In this document: positions 7,548 through 18,468 of the stretch, piece by piece
Numbering within the stretch: the stretch's first letter is position 1
How the letters are laid out: each line of letters opens with the position of its first letter
Assembly (NCBI RefSeq): GCF_007923445.1
Contig: NZ_VOJI01000002.1
Location: 186,001 to 250,000 of the forward strand
DNA length: 64,000 nucleotides
Reading direction: 5' to 3'
Source: Puniceibacterium confluentis
GTDB taxonomy: Bacteria; Pseudomonadota; Alphaproteobacteria; Rhodobacterales; Rhodobacteraceae
Notes under the pieces: generated by a model
What the model was told of the DNA's origin: nothing
Seen by the model: the letters and a program-made list of their open reading frames with translations, nothing else
The model's database searches: none
Made by a program: the position numbers and the translations under genes

Positions 7548-8126
7548 CTAATCAACGTCCGCCGGTTCGGCCTTCTGCGCCAGCGCCCAGGCACAGACCG
7601 GAAAATCCTCTTCGTTGTCCAGCCGGTCGGTTTCCGGATAGTAGACCGGCGGAAACGGCCCCACGACGTTGCGCATCCCGGCCCAGCGGTTGCCCCACTG
7701 ATCCGCGACGATGTCCTCTTCGGCGAAACCGCATTCGATCAGGAGATTCTTCAATCCCCGGGCCGACCAGCGCGAGTTGTCGACCGGGGCGGCATGCAGC
7801 GGGACGAAGAACGGCACCGCCAGCCAGAAGAACCCGCCGGGCTTGAGCGAGGCAAGGACATGCTTTGTCGCCGCATAGGGCCGGTCGAGGTGCTCCCAGA
7901 CCTGATCCGCCATGATCAGGTCGAACTGCCGTCCCGTGCCCTCCTGCTCGCCCAGCGGGGCGGCACAGATGTCATACTCGGGATAATGAAAGACCTTGTA
8001 GCTGCGGAACGGGAAGTTCTTGCCGGAGCTCCCGGAAATCTCGGCCGTGTCCAGCCCTTCCGGACCCAGCGCGCGAATCCAGGTGCGACTGCTCTTGGAC
8101 ATGACAATACGGTTGATGCTGGCCAT
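7548..8126 (-). CDS. class I SAM-dependent methyltransferase (Methyltransf_11-like)
   Basis: The 192-residue protein has a central methyltransferase core: FDLIMADQVWEHLDRPYAA (strand 4 and following helix), then LKPGGFFWLAVPF (post-motif III). The usual glycine-rich motif I is not evident near the N-terminus, so the protein is either a short member or has lost part of the SAM pocket. A good ribosome site (AGAGGGA) precedes the start at 8126. The substrate is unknown. It is divergent from the hydrolase-OsmC gene across 233 bases. Confidence 0.7.
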   Translation of the reverse strand: MASINRIVMSKSSRTWIRALGPEGLDTAEISGSSGKNFPFRSYKVFHYPEYDICAAPLGEQEGTGRQFDLIMADQVWEHLDRPYAATKHVLASLKPGGFFWLAVPFFVPLHAAPVDNSRWSARGLKNLLIECGFAEEDIVADQWGNRWAGMRNVVGPFPPVYYPETDRLDNEEDFPVCAWALAQKAEPADVD

Positions 8127-8359
8127 CTGGGATTCCCTCTATACGTGCATGACACCCTGCCACGCCCGGAAGAGCATGGAAACCGCCCGAAATCACAAGC
8201 CGCCCACACCGGGCGCGAAAGCCGCACCCGCTTCACTCCGGCTGCGTTGTGGCTCACCTTATGGTGACGCCGCCGACACATCCCTTGCAGCCGGCCCGGC
8301 CAGGCCACATTCTGTACCCAACACCGCCGCTGCCCGGCGCTCCGCTGCAAGGATGTCTC

Positions 8360-9571
8360 ATGCCGACCGAACGCCTCACCTTTCCGGGTCACTCCGGTGA
8401 CCCCCTGTCGGCACGCCTGGATCTGCCGGACGGGCCGCATCTTGCGACCGCGCTCTTTGCGCACTGCTTCACCTGTTCCAAGGACATCCCGGCGGCCCGG
8501 CGGATCTCTGCCCGGCTGGCGGCGATGGGCATTGCCGTTCTGCGCTTCGACTTCACCGGCCTGGGCCATTCGCAGGGCGAGTTCGCCAACACCACCTTCA
8601 CCTCGAATGTCGGCGATCTGCGCGCCGCCGCAGCCCTGCTTGTCGACCGCGGCATGGCGCCGACCTTGCTGATCGGCCATTCGCTGGGCGGTGCCGCAAT
8701 CCTGCGTGCCGCCCCTGACATCCCGTCAGCCAGGGCGGTGGTCACCCTGGGCGCACCGTTCGATCCCGGACATGTCACCCACAATTTCGGCGAGGCTCTC
8801 GACACCATCCGCCGCGACGGCAGCGCCCCGGTGTCGCTGGGCGGCCGGTCTTTCACCATCACCGACAGTTTCCTCCGCGATGTCGAAGCCGCCGAGCTTG
8901 CGCCGGTCATTGCACATCTGAAGAAGGCGCTGCTGGTGCTGCATGCCCCGCGGGATGCAACCGTGGACATCTCGAACGCATCACAGATCTTTACCGCCGC
9001 GCGGCACCCCAAAAGCTTTGTCACGCTCGACGGTGCAGACCACCTGATCAGCGTCCCCCGGGATGCCGAATACGCTGCCAATGTCATCGCCGCCTGGGCC
9101 GGGCGCTATCTGGACCTGACACCGCCGGCACCGCCCATCGGCGCCCCCGAAGGCGTCATCCGGGTGTCCGAAGCCGACCCCGACGGCTTCCTGCAGGATG
9201 TGCAGTCGGGTCCGCATCACCATACGCTGGCGGACGAGCCCAAGGCCTATGGCGGCACCAACCGCGGCATGTCCCCCTACGGCTTTGTCGCCGCCGGTCT
9301 GGGGGCCTGTACCTCGATGACCATCCGGATGTACGCCCGGCGCAAGGGCTGGCCGTTGAAGCAGGTGCGTGTCGAAGTCTGCCACGACAAGGTGCATGCT
9401 CAGGATGCGGACCCCGGAGCCGAGGCGAAGATTGATGTCTTCCGCCGGCGGATCATGCTGGACGGCCCGCTTGACGGCGCACAGCGCCAGCGGCTGCTGG
9501 AAATCGCCGACAAATGTCCGGTCCACCGCACTCTGGAAACCAGCGCCCGGGTGGAAACCGAACTGGTCTGA
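8360..9571 (+). CDS. alpha/beta hydrolase fused to OsmC/Ohr-type domain
   Basis: The 403-residue protein has two domains. Residues 1-255 are an alpha/beta hydrolase with nucleophile elbow GHSLGG (S108), acid in HAPRDATVD (D199) and histidine in GADHLISVP (H228). Residues 265-403 are an OsmC/Ohr peroxiredoxin-like domain whose two redox cysteines are C317 (GACTSMTIRMY) and C386 (KCPVHRTLE). OsmC proteins reduce organic hydroperoxides, so the hydrolase may release or process peroxidised acyl esters; this coupling is inference. The same fusion is known from many proteobacterial genomes. The start at 8360 was chosen because the hydrolase fold begins there; an upstream in-frame codon at 8249 adds unrelated residues. 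Confidence 0.88.
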   Translation: MPTERLTFPGHSGDPLSARLDLPDGPHLATALFAHCFTCSKDIPAARRISARLAAMGIAVLRFDFTGLGHSQGEFANTTFTSNVGDLRAAAALLVDRGMAPTLLIGHSLGGAAILRAAPDIPSARAVVTLGAPFDPGHVTHNFGEALDTIRRDGSAPVSLGGRSFTITDSFLRDVEAAELAPVIAHLKKALLVLHAPRDATVDISNASQIFTAARHPKSFVTLDGADHLISVPRDAEYAANVIAAWAGRYLDLTPPAPPIGAPEGVIRVSEADPDGFLQDVQSGPHHHTLADEPKAYGGTNRGMSPYGFVAAGLGACTSMTIRMYARRKGWPLKQVRVEVCHDKVHAQDADPGAEAKIDVFRRRIMLDGPLDGAQRQRLLEIADKCPVHRTLETSARVETELV

Positions 9572-9696
9572 CCCCAAGCGGTTTCTTCTCTTTCCAAATA
9601 CTCATCGCCGAGGCCGCCACCGCCGCCACGCCGCGGCGAACGGGCAACCGAGACACCGGCGCCTGAACCCTGCCCGCGGCAGGGCATCACTCTGCC

Positions 9697-10167
9697 TCAC
9701 GCCTTCGGGTCATCGCCGGCAGCGGCGCCTGACGCCTGCGCGCCCCCCGTTTGCGGCACATATTCGGTCTCCATGCGATAGCACTTGCGTGGACCGGACA
9801 CCTCCCAGGTGCTGCGCCAACAGGGCCAGTCGGAAAAATCATAGCCAACGTCATACTGGTCCGGGTCACACCAATGCGCCGCCGAGGCGACGCCGGAATC
9901 CGGAACAAACGCATGAAACGCCCGGCCATCGGCGAACAGCACGGCGATGCCGTCGGCGCTGGCCCGCCACAGATAACGCCGGTGGCCGTCCAGCGGGGCC
10001 TGTCCGGGCAGAAACAGACGGATCTGCTCGTCATAGACCAGACCCGTGGCCGCCGGTTTCAGAACCGCCTGCCCGTCTGCCTGCACAACCTGCCCGGCGC
10101 GCCGGTCATCAATCCGGCGGCGGATCCGCCACGACCCGACAAAATCCAGCAGTTCCAAAGCGCTCAT
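9697..10167 (-). CDS. DUF6314 family protein
   Basis: The 156-residue protein shows the features of DUF6314, a family almost confined to Rhodobacterales: SALELLDFVGSWRIRRRI at the start, RRYLWR in the middle, AHWCDPDQYDVGYDF, then WRSTWEVSGPRKCY near the end. No signal peptide or membrane segment is visible and no function is known. The pattern of strands suggests a lipocalin-like beta barrel. An in-frame extension to 10455 runs through a repetitive region and is not counted as coding. Confidence 0.8.
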   Translation of the reverse strand: MSALELLDFVGSWRIRRRIDDRRAGQVVQADGQAVLKPAATGLVYDEQIRLFLPGQAPLDGHRRYLWRASADGIAVLFADGRAFHAFVPDSGVASAAHWCDPDQYDVGYDFSDWPCWRSTWEVSGPRKCYRMETEYVPQTGGAQASGAAAGDDPKA

Positions 10168-10248
10168 ACCGCGATCATCTCCACCTGTCCCACCGATACC
10201 GGCCCCTCGCCGTGCAACGCAATCCTGCCGTTGGCCCCGGGCCACGCA

Positions 10249-10296
10249 GTCCGCGCCCCCGTCCGCGTGCCCGTCCGCGCGCCTGTCTCCGCCCCC
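10249..10296. repeat. degenerate 12-base tandem repeat, about four copies
   Basis: Four 12-base units of the form GTCCGCGYSCCC follow one another between the DUF6314 start and purB. The third and fourth copies are degenerate. The repeat lies in the divergent promoter region (10168-10370), otherwise without recognised signals. Confidence 0.6.
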
Positions 10297-10370
10297 GCCC
10301 TTGTCGCTGAGGCAGGCGCAGTCTATGACCGCACGGAACGTCCTCACAAGCCACGAAAGGATCGCTGCCA

Positions 10371-11678
10371 ATGATCCCCCGCTATTCCCGTCCCGACATG
10401 GTTGCCATCTGGGAACCCGCCACCAAGTTCCGCATCTGGTACGAAATCGAGGCACATGCCTGCGACGCCCAGGCCAATCTCGGCGTGATTCCCCAAGCCA
10501 GCGCCGACGCGGTGTGGAAAGCCCGCGACGTGGAATTCGATGTGGCCCGCATCGACGAGATCGAAGCCGTCACCAAACATGACGTCATCGCCTTTCTCAC
10601 CCATCTCGCCGAACACATCGGCTCGACCGAGGCGCGCTTTGTCCACCAGGGCATGACGTCGTCGGATGTTCTGGACACCACCTTCAACGTCCAGCTGGTG
10701 CGCGCGACCGACATCCTGCTTGCGGGCGTCGACCGCGTTCTGGCGGCGTTGAAAACCCGCGCCCACGAGCACAAGGACACGGTCCGCATCGGGCGCAGCC
10801 ACGGCATTCACGCCGAACCGACCACCATGGGCCTGACCTTCGCGCGGTTTTACGCCGAGATGGACCGCAACAAGAACCGGCTGGAAAAAGCCAGGTGGGA
10901 AATCGCAACCGGGGCCATCTCCGGCGCTGTCGGCACCTTTGCCAACATCGACCCGGCCGTCGAAGAGCATGTCTGCGACAAGCTGGGCCTGCGTCCCGAA
11001 CCGATCAGCACCCAGGTGATTCCGCGCGACCGCCACGCAATGTTCTTTGCCACGCTCGGCGTCATCGCCTCGAGCATCGAAAACATCGCCACCGAGATCC
11101 GGCACATGCAGCGCACCGAGGTGCTGGAGGCCGAAGAGTTCTTTTCGGCCGGGCAGAAAGGCTCGTCGGCGATGCCGCACAAGCGCAACCCGGTGCTGAC
11201 CGAGAACCTTACCGGACTGGCCCGCCTTGTGCGCATGTCCGTCGTCCCGGCGATGGAGAACGTGGCCCTCTGGCACGAGCGCGACATCTCGCATTCCTCG
11301 GTTGAGCGGGCCATCGGTCCCGACACGACCATCACCCTGGATTTTGCACTGCACCGTCTGGCGGGCGTGATCGAAAAGCTGGTGATCTATCCAGACAACA
11401 TGCTGGCGAACATGAACAAGTTCCGCGGACTGGTGATGTCACAGCGGGTTCTGCTGGCGCTGACCCAGGCCGGTGTCAGCCGCGAGGACAGTTACAGGCT
11501 GGTGCAGCGCAACGCGATGAAGGTCTGGGAACAGGGCGCGGATTTCAAGACCGAACTGCTGGCCGACGCCGAGGTGACCGCGGCATTGAGCCCGGCGCAG
11601 ATCGAGGAAAAATTCGATCTCGGCTACCACACCAAACACGTCGACACGATCTTTGCCCGGGTGTTCGGCAAGGCGTGA
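10371..11678 (+). CDS. purB: adenylosuccinate lyase PurB
   Basis: The 435-residue cytosolic enzyme of the fumarase/aspartase superfamily acts twice in purine synthesis: SAICAR to AICAR plus fumarate, and adenylosuccinate to AMP plus fumarate. Signature [11 protein letters not shown] is at residues 264-274 with the catalytic serine loop; TSSD is at 96-99 and the catalytic-histidine segment SHGIHAEPT at 143-151. Length and motifs match the B. subtilis/Thermotoga type (about 430 residues). It stands alone, and a hairpin follows at 11689-11710. Confidence 0.97.
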   Translation: MIPRYSRPDMVAIWEPATKFRIWYEIEAHACDAQANLGVIPQASADAVWKARDVEFDVARIDEIEAVTKHDVIAFLTHLAEHIGSTEARFVHQGMTSSDVLDTTFNVQLVRATDILLAGVDRVLAALKTRAHEHKDTVRIGRSHGIHAEPTTMGLTFARFYAEMDRNKNRLEKARWEIATGAISGAVGTFANIDPAVEEHVCDKLGLRPEPISTQVIPRDRHAMFFATLGVIASSIENIATEIRHMQRTEVLEAEEFFSAGQKGSSAMPHKRNPVLTENLTGLARLVRMSVVPAMENVALWHERDISHSSVERAIGPDTTITLDFALHRLAGVIEKLVIYPDNMLANMNKFRGLVMSQRVLLALTQAGVSREDSYRLVQRNAMKVWEQGADFKTELLADAEVTAALSPAQIEEKFDLGYHTKHVDTIFARVFGKA

Positions 11679-11688
11679 GCCAGCGTCC

Positions 11689-11710
11689 GGACGGGGCTGC
11701 GGCCCCGTCC
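11689..11710 (+). terminator. hairpin after purB, probable terminator
   Basis: A 9-base perfect stem (GGACGGGGC with GCCCCGTCC) closes a TGCG tetraloop 10 bases after the purB stop. The downstream tract is not T-rich, so it may terminate weakly or protect the 3' end. Confidence 0.5.
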
Positions 11711-11855
11711 CCGACAGTCTCCTGTTCCAGCGGCAAGGCTGCGAATGTTTCGGGAAATCAGCGCCTGCCCCCGGCCTCGCGGATTTGTGAATGACACTGC
11801 TGCCGGAAATTCATTTTCCGTGTTACGCTCGGGTTTCAACCACCGGAGGGAATTG

Positions 11856-12011
11856 ATGAAGCTAAAAACACTTCTCACGGCATCACTCCTGGTCATCGCA
11901 CCGACCCTTGCGGGTGCTTCATGTACGGGCCATTCACAATCGGCAATGTCCTGTGCGGACGGCATGGTGTATGACGGCGCTTCAAATAGCTGCAAGGCCG
12001 TAAGCGGCTGA
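11856..12011 (+). CDS. small secreted Cys-containing protein (51 aa)
   Basis: The 51-residue product has a signal peptide (MKLKTLLTASLLVIAPTLAGA) and a mature part of about 30 residues with three cysteines (SCTGHSQSAMSCADGMVYD...NSCKAV). The pattern resembles a single short chitin-binding/peritrophin-like Cys motif, but the similarity is too short to call. A good ribosome site (GGAGGG, 11845-11850) precedes the start and an intrinsic terminator follows at 12037, so it is an independent unit, probably strongly expressed. Its function is unknown. Confidence 0.7.
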   Translation: MKLKTLLTASLLVIAPTLAGASCTGHSQSAMSCADGMVYDGASNSCKAVSG

Positions 12012-12036
12012 AACCGCGCCATATTCTCAGATAGCG

Positions 12037-12060
12037 AAGGCGGCTGACCAGCCGCCTTTT
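12037..12060 (+). terminator. intrinsic terminator after the small secreted protein
   Basis: The stem AAGGCGGCT / AGCCGCCTT with a GACC loop runs into TTTT, 26 bases after the stop codon. This is a classical rho-independent terminator on the plus strand. Confidence 0.85.
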
Positions 12061-12197
12061 GTTGTGCCGCGCACCACTGGCCCGGTCACGCGGACCGCCT
12101 GGACACAGGCGCGGTCAGATGGCTTTTTAGGCAATAATTCCAGCAAAAATTAACCGCTATGCGCTAGCCCTTGGTCCAAGGTCCAACGGAGCGTTAC

Positions 12198-13256
12198 ATG
12201 AACAGCCTCACCCCCATTGCCGCCCTGCCGAAACCCGGCAGCAGCGTCCGGATGACCCGCAAGGCCAAGGCCGCGATCATCGTTCAGTTCATCCTGAACG
12301 AAGGCGCGGATGTACCGCTGTCCGCGCTGCCCGAAGCCCTGCAGGAACAGCTGACGCAGCAGCTCGGGACCATGCGCTATGTGGATCGGGACACTCTGGC
12401 CCAGGTGGTGCAGGAATTTTCAAACGAACTTGAATCCGTCGGGCTGTCCTTTCCGGGCAATATGGCCGGCGCGCTGACGGCGCTCGACGGGCGCATCAGT
12501 GCCCGCACCGCAGCCCGGCTGCGCAAAGAGGCCGGGGTGCGGCAAACCGGCGATCCCTGGTCGCGAATCGGTGCCCTGGATCTGGACCGGCTCGAACGCA
12601 TGGTGCTGTCGGAAAGCACCGAGATCGCCGCGGTCATGCTGTCCAAGATTGACGTGGCCAAGGCCGCCGCCCTGCTCGGACGTCTGCCCGGGGTCAAGGC
12701 GCGGCGCATCACCTATGCGGTGTCCATGACCGCCGGCGTCACCCCCGAAGCCGTGGACCGCATCGGGCTCAGTCTGGCCAGCCAGATGGACGCCGAACCG
12801 CCGCGCGCCTTCAACACGGCCCCGGTCGAACGTGTCGGCGCGATCCTGAATTATTCCGCTTCCGGGATCCGTGACGATGTGCTCGAAGGGTTGCAGGAAA
12901 GTGACAGTGACTTTGCCGACGCGGTACGCAAGGCCATCTTTACATTTCCCAACATTCCGCACCGGCTCAACGGGATCGACGTGCCGAAGGTCACCCGCGA
13001 TGTGGACGCCGCAACCCTTGCCACCGCCATCGCCGGCGCGCGCAGCGAAGAGGAGGCCAGCGCCTGCGAATTCCTGCTGGAAAACATGTCCAAACGCATG
13101 GCGCAGGGCCTGCGCGACGAGGCCGCGGAAAAGGGCAGCGTCAAGTCCCGCGTCGCCGAAGAGGCGATGAATGCCGTTGTCTCGGCCATCCGCAACCTCG
13201 TCGCAGCCGGCGAGATCGAGCTGCTCTCCCCGGACGAGGCTGAGGACGACGGCTGA
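12198..13256 (+). CDS. fliG: FliG-like flagellar motor switch protein
   Basis: The 352-residue protein shows the three-part FliG layout: an N-terminal domain (KAAIIVQFIL near residue 24), a middle domain (RMVLSESTEIAAVMLSKI, 134-151) and the torque-generating C-terminal domain (residues about 260-345: FLLENMSKRMAQGLRDEAAEKG, then RNLVAAGEIEL). FliG links the MS ring FliF to FliM/FliN and faces the stator. Charged torque-helix residues are mostly kept (R of SKR, D/E of LRDE), but the EHPQ motif of the middle domain that contacts FliM is replaced by SEST. No other flagellar gene is nearby. A ribosome site GGAG (12188-12191) supports the start at 12198. It could be the only FliG or a divergent paralogue. 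Confidence 0.8.
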   Translation: MNSLTPIAALPKPGSSVRMTRKAKAAIIVQFILNEGADVPLSALPEALQEQLTQQLGTMRYVDRDTLAQVVQEFSNELESVGLSFPGNMAGALTALDGRISARTAARLRKEAGVRQTGDPWSRIGALDLDRLERMVLSESTEIAAVMLSKIDVAKAAALLGRLPGVKARRITYAVSMTAGVTPEAVDRIGLSLASQMDAEPPRAFNTAPVERVGAILNYSASGIRDDVLEGLQESDSDFADAVRKAIFTFPNIPHRLNGIDVPKVTRDVDAATLATAIAGARSEEEASACEFLLENMSKRMAQGLRDEAAEKGSVKSRVAEEAMNAVVSAIRNLVAAGEIELLSPDEAEDDG

Positions 13257-13441
13257 GACCGGCGATCCCGCCGCCACCGGTCGGTCACATGGCCGGGTCG
13301 ACCGGGACGAAAATTCCGTCAGAGATGACACCGCGTTCCCCGGAAAACCGCGTCACCTGTCGCAGCGACGCGGGCGCCGCAGACTTGTGATCCGCACCAC
13401 CGCGTCCTAGGTCTGGGACAATTCTATTGCGGGAGCATTGC

Positions 13442-14368
13442 GTGAGTCAGACCCCATCACGTGACAAGGACGACGGCAGTTGGCCGGACTGGCTTACCGA
13501 TCGCGGACTGCGCGGCGTGATCTGGGTGATGCTGCGGATTCCGCTGCGGCTGCGGCTGTGGCTCATGGGGCGATTTGTGGCCCGTGTCATAGCTCCCCTC
13601 ACCGGATACCGGGAGCGGGCTGTCGAGAACCTGACCCACGTCTGGCCGGATATGCCTGCGTCGGAAAAGCGCAAGATTGCGGACGGCGTTGCCGACAATG
13701 CCGGGCGCACCATGATTGAAAATTATGACGTCATCGGCCTGCGCGACCGGATGCGCGGGGCCACGCTGTCCGGCGACGGGCTCTCGGCCGTGGCCGCAGC
13801 CCGGGCCGAGGGTCGGCCGGTCCTGTTCGTCACCGGCCACTTCGGCAATTTCGAGGCGCCGCGGGCGGCGCTGGTGGCACAGGGATACGAGATCGGCGGC
13901 CTGTACCGCCCGATGTCGAACCCGTTCTTCAATGCCCATTATGCGCAGAACATGCACCGGCTGTCGGGGCCCGTGTTCGAACAGGGTCGACGCGGCACAA
14001 TGGGCCTGCTGCGTCACATCAAGGACGGTGGCATGGGCGTGCTGCTGTTCGATGTCTATGACAGCGCCGGCACCCCCATCGACTTCCTGGGCCGCCCTGC
14101 CCCGACCCTGACCTCGGCGGCGGACATCGCGCTGCGCACAGGGGCGCTGATGGTGCCGTTCTTCGGTCTGCGCCTGCCGGATGGCCAGAGTTTCGAGGCG
14201 ATCTTTGAGGCGCCGATCCCGCATGGCGATCCGGTGGCGATGATGCGCGAGGCGACGGCGCGGCTGGAAGCGCGGATTCGCGAAAACCCCGAGCAGTGGT
14301 TCTGGATTCACCGCCGTTGGAAGCCGCGGCGTCAGCGCAGGCGCGCGGCGGCGAAAATCGGTCCGTAA
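13442..14368 (+). CDS. lysophospholipid/lauroyl acyltransferase family protein (HtrB/LpxL-like)
   Basis: The 308-residue protein belongs to the LpxL/HtrB acyltransferase family that adds secondary acyl chains to lipid A or related acceptors at the inner membrane. The catalytic H-X4-E motif is HFGNFE (H133, E138). One hydrophobic segment lies at about residues 24-52. The C-terminus shows the family NPEQWFWIHRRWKPR. I chose the GTG at 13442, six bases after GGAG (13432-13435), over a TTG at 13427. The last 37 bases overlap the convergent DUF1223 gene. The acceptor (Kdo2-lipid IVA or ornithine-type lipid) is not certain. Confidence 0.87.
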   Translation: MSQTPSRDKDDGSWPDWLTDRGLRGVIWVMLRIPLRLRLWLMGRFVARVIAPLTGYRERAVENLTHVWPDMPASEKRKIADGVADNAGRTMIENYDVIGLRDRMRGATLSGDGLSAVAAARAEGRPVLFVTGHFGNFEAPRAALVAQGYEIGGLYRPMSNPFFNAHYAQNMHRLSGPVFEQGRRGTMGLLRHIKDGGMGVLLFDVYDSAGTPIDFLGRPAPTLTSAADIALRTGALMVPFFGLRLPDGQSFEAIFEAPIPHGDPVAMMREATARLEARIRENPEQWFWIHRRWKPRRQRRRAAAKIGP

Positions 14369-15027
14369 TTTGCGCCCTGGACCAGCACGACAATCGGCTC
14401 GGTGCCTTTGACAGCGGTTGTGGCGGCAAAGCTGCCCTGACCGTTCCAGCGTTCGACAACTGCCCATCCGGTGACGATGTGGGAATAATCAATCGTGCGC
14501 CCGGCATTTTCGCCGCGTTGGATCACAACCGCCTCGTGCGGTTTGTAGCGTGCCACTGCAATCTCCATCGGGCCCGCATTCCTGCCGCTGCTGGCACGGA
14601 TCGACAGCACATCGCCGCTGCGCGAAATCTGCAGACTGACCGGCGAAGGTTTGGATTTGTGCGCCTTGATCAGGGCGGCCACGTCTTTCGGCCTGTTGCC
14701 GACAACGTCGTGCCGACCGTTCACGATCATCTGCGGCGTATAGATCGACCGGTTGCCTAGCGCGGCGGCATATCCCTTTTGCCGCGTCGTGTAGGCCGGG
14801 CTGGCAAATTTGTCCTTCCAGCCGATATAATCCCAGTAATCCACATGCAGCGCCAGCGGGATGACATCTTCGCGCCCGTCGAGGTCCGCCAGAAGGGCAT
14901 CGGCCGGCGGGCAGGAGGAACATCCCTGCGAGGTGAACAGTTCGACGACGACCGGGCTCTGCTGCGCCGACACCGCTCCGGCGGCCAGCATCAAAAGGCC
15001 CATGGCGCAACTGATGAGGTGTCGCAT
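14332..15027 (-). CDS. DUF1223 periplasmic thioredoxin-like protein
   Basis: The 231-residue protein has a signal peptide (MRHLISCAMGLLMLAAGAVSA) and the DUF1223 signature VVELFTSQGCSSCPPAD with a CxxC pair (C36, C39), followed by HVDYWDYIGWKD and the cis-Pro-type segment YTPQMIVNG. DUF1223 proteins are predicted thioredoxin-fold oxidoreductases of the periplasm with unknown substrates. It is convergent with the acyltransferase (37-base overlap) and divergent from acnA. Confidence 0.88.
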   Translation of the reverse strand: MRHLISCAMGLLMLAAGAVSAQQSPVVVELFTSQGCSSCPPADALLADLDGREDVIPLALHVDYWDYIGWKDKFASPAYTTRQKGYAAALGNRSIYTPQMIVNGRHDVVGNRPKDVAALIKAHKSKPSPVSLQISRSGDVLSIRASSGRNAGPMEIAVARYKPHEAVVIQRGENAGRTIDYSHIVTGWAVVERWNGQGSFAATTAVKGTEPIVVLVQGANYGPIFAAARLR

Positions 15028-15189
15028 CAAACGTCCGATCCTGATTGGTCTGTTAACGATCCCTAGCCATCCGGCTCTGAAATAACCAATCAAGGTTTTG
15101 CGAGAGTCGGTGAACGGCGCAGCCCGGAATACCGGCAGCGCTCAGGAAATATGCGCCGCTGAGCGCAACTGCTTTTATCCATCCATTGT

Positions 15190-15217
15190 GTGCGACGGTA
15201 TACCAAAATTGTCGCAC
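15190..15217. promoter_or_regulatory. inverted repeat upstream of acnA
   Basis: Perfect 7-base arms GTGCGAC and GTCGCAC are separated by 14 bases, so their centres lie two helical turns apart (21 bases). The element sits in the 271-base divergent region between DUF1223 and acnA, 82 bases before the aconitase start. The geometry suits a dimeric transcription factor. The regulator is unknown. Confidence 0.45.
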
Positions 15218-15298
15218 CCCCCTTGATCGGGCCACAGGCTTGATGCAGATAGCGTACCAGACCCAACGAAATCCATTCGTACCTCAAGGGAGACCCCC

Positions 15299-18070
<2,772 letters not shown>

Positions 18071-18096
18071 GGCTCACGCGATCGAATGACATGACG

Positions 18097-18135
18097 AGAC
18101 CGCCGGGGGCCATGCGCCTCCGGCGGTCTGCTTTT
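18097..18135 (+). terminator. intrinsic terminator after acnA
   Basis: A perfect 10-base stem AGACCGCCGG / CCGGCGGTCT with a 13-base loop is followed by GCTTTT, 26 bases after the acnA stop. Confidence 0.85.
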
Positions 18136-18283
18136 GCAAGGTCGGCGGCACGCGGCGAGCGCTGGCGGGATCCTGCGCAGCAACCCGCCCATAACCATTT
18201 CGTGAGCGGACGAATCGCGTCTTCGCTCGTTTAGTCTCTGCAGACGCTCCCCGCTCAAGAGGGGGCCCGGCAGAGGCGAGACA

Positions 18284-18415
18284 ATGAAACTGACTTTTAT
18301 GACAATCGTCCAGGCGGCCATTCTGGCAGTTCTGATGGTGGCGGGGGCCTATGCCTCGAACCACAGCCCAAAGGGCTGCCCCTCTCTGCATGCCGAATCG
18401 CAGTGCGAATTGTAG
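18284..18415 (+). CDS. small exported or membrane-anchored peptide (43 aa)
   Basis: A 43-codon frame starts MKLTFMTIVQAAILAVLMVA and continues GAYASNHSPKGCPSLHAESQCEL. The first 24 residues are a signal peptide or single membrane helix ending in AYA; the short tail has two cysteines. A purine-rich stretch (GAGGCGAG) lies 3-10 bases upstream of the ATG. It sits alone between the acnA terminator and the convergent ccm operon. Roseobacter genomes contain many such short exported peptides. No function can be given. Confidence 0.5.
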   Translation: MKLTFMTIVQAAILAVLMVAGAYASNHSPKGCPSLHAESQCEL

Positions 18416-18444
18416 CCGCGGAACGGACCAGATCCGACACAGCA

Positions 18445-18468
18445 GCAGGCAGGGATCACTCTGCCTGC
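18445..18468 (-). terminator. hairpin at the 3' end of the ccm operon
   Basis: 8-base perfect arms GCAGGCAG / CTGCCTGC with an 8-base loop that contains the ccmG stop codon. No T-tract follows on the minus strand. It may end the ccm transcript or stabilise its 3' end. Confidence 0.35.

Noticed and set aside
9369-10310. A 313-codon plus-strand frame spanning the OsmC end and the DUF6314 gene
   Set aside because: It crosses a real stop region and is Arg/Pro-rich throughout. The DUF6314 motifs are on the other strand.
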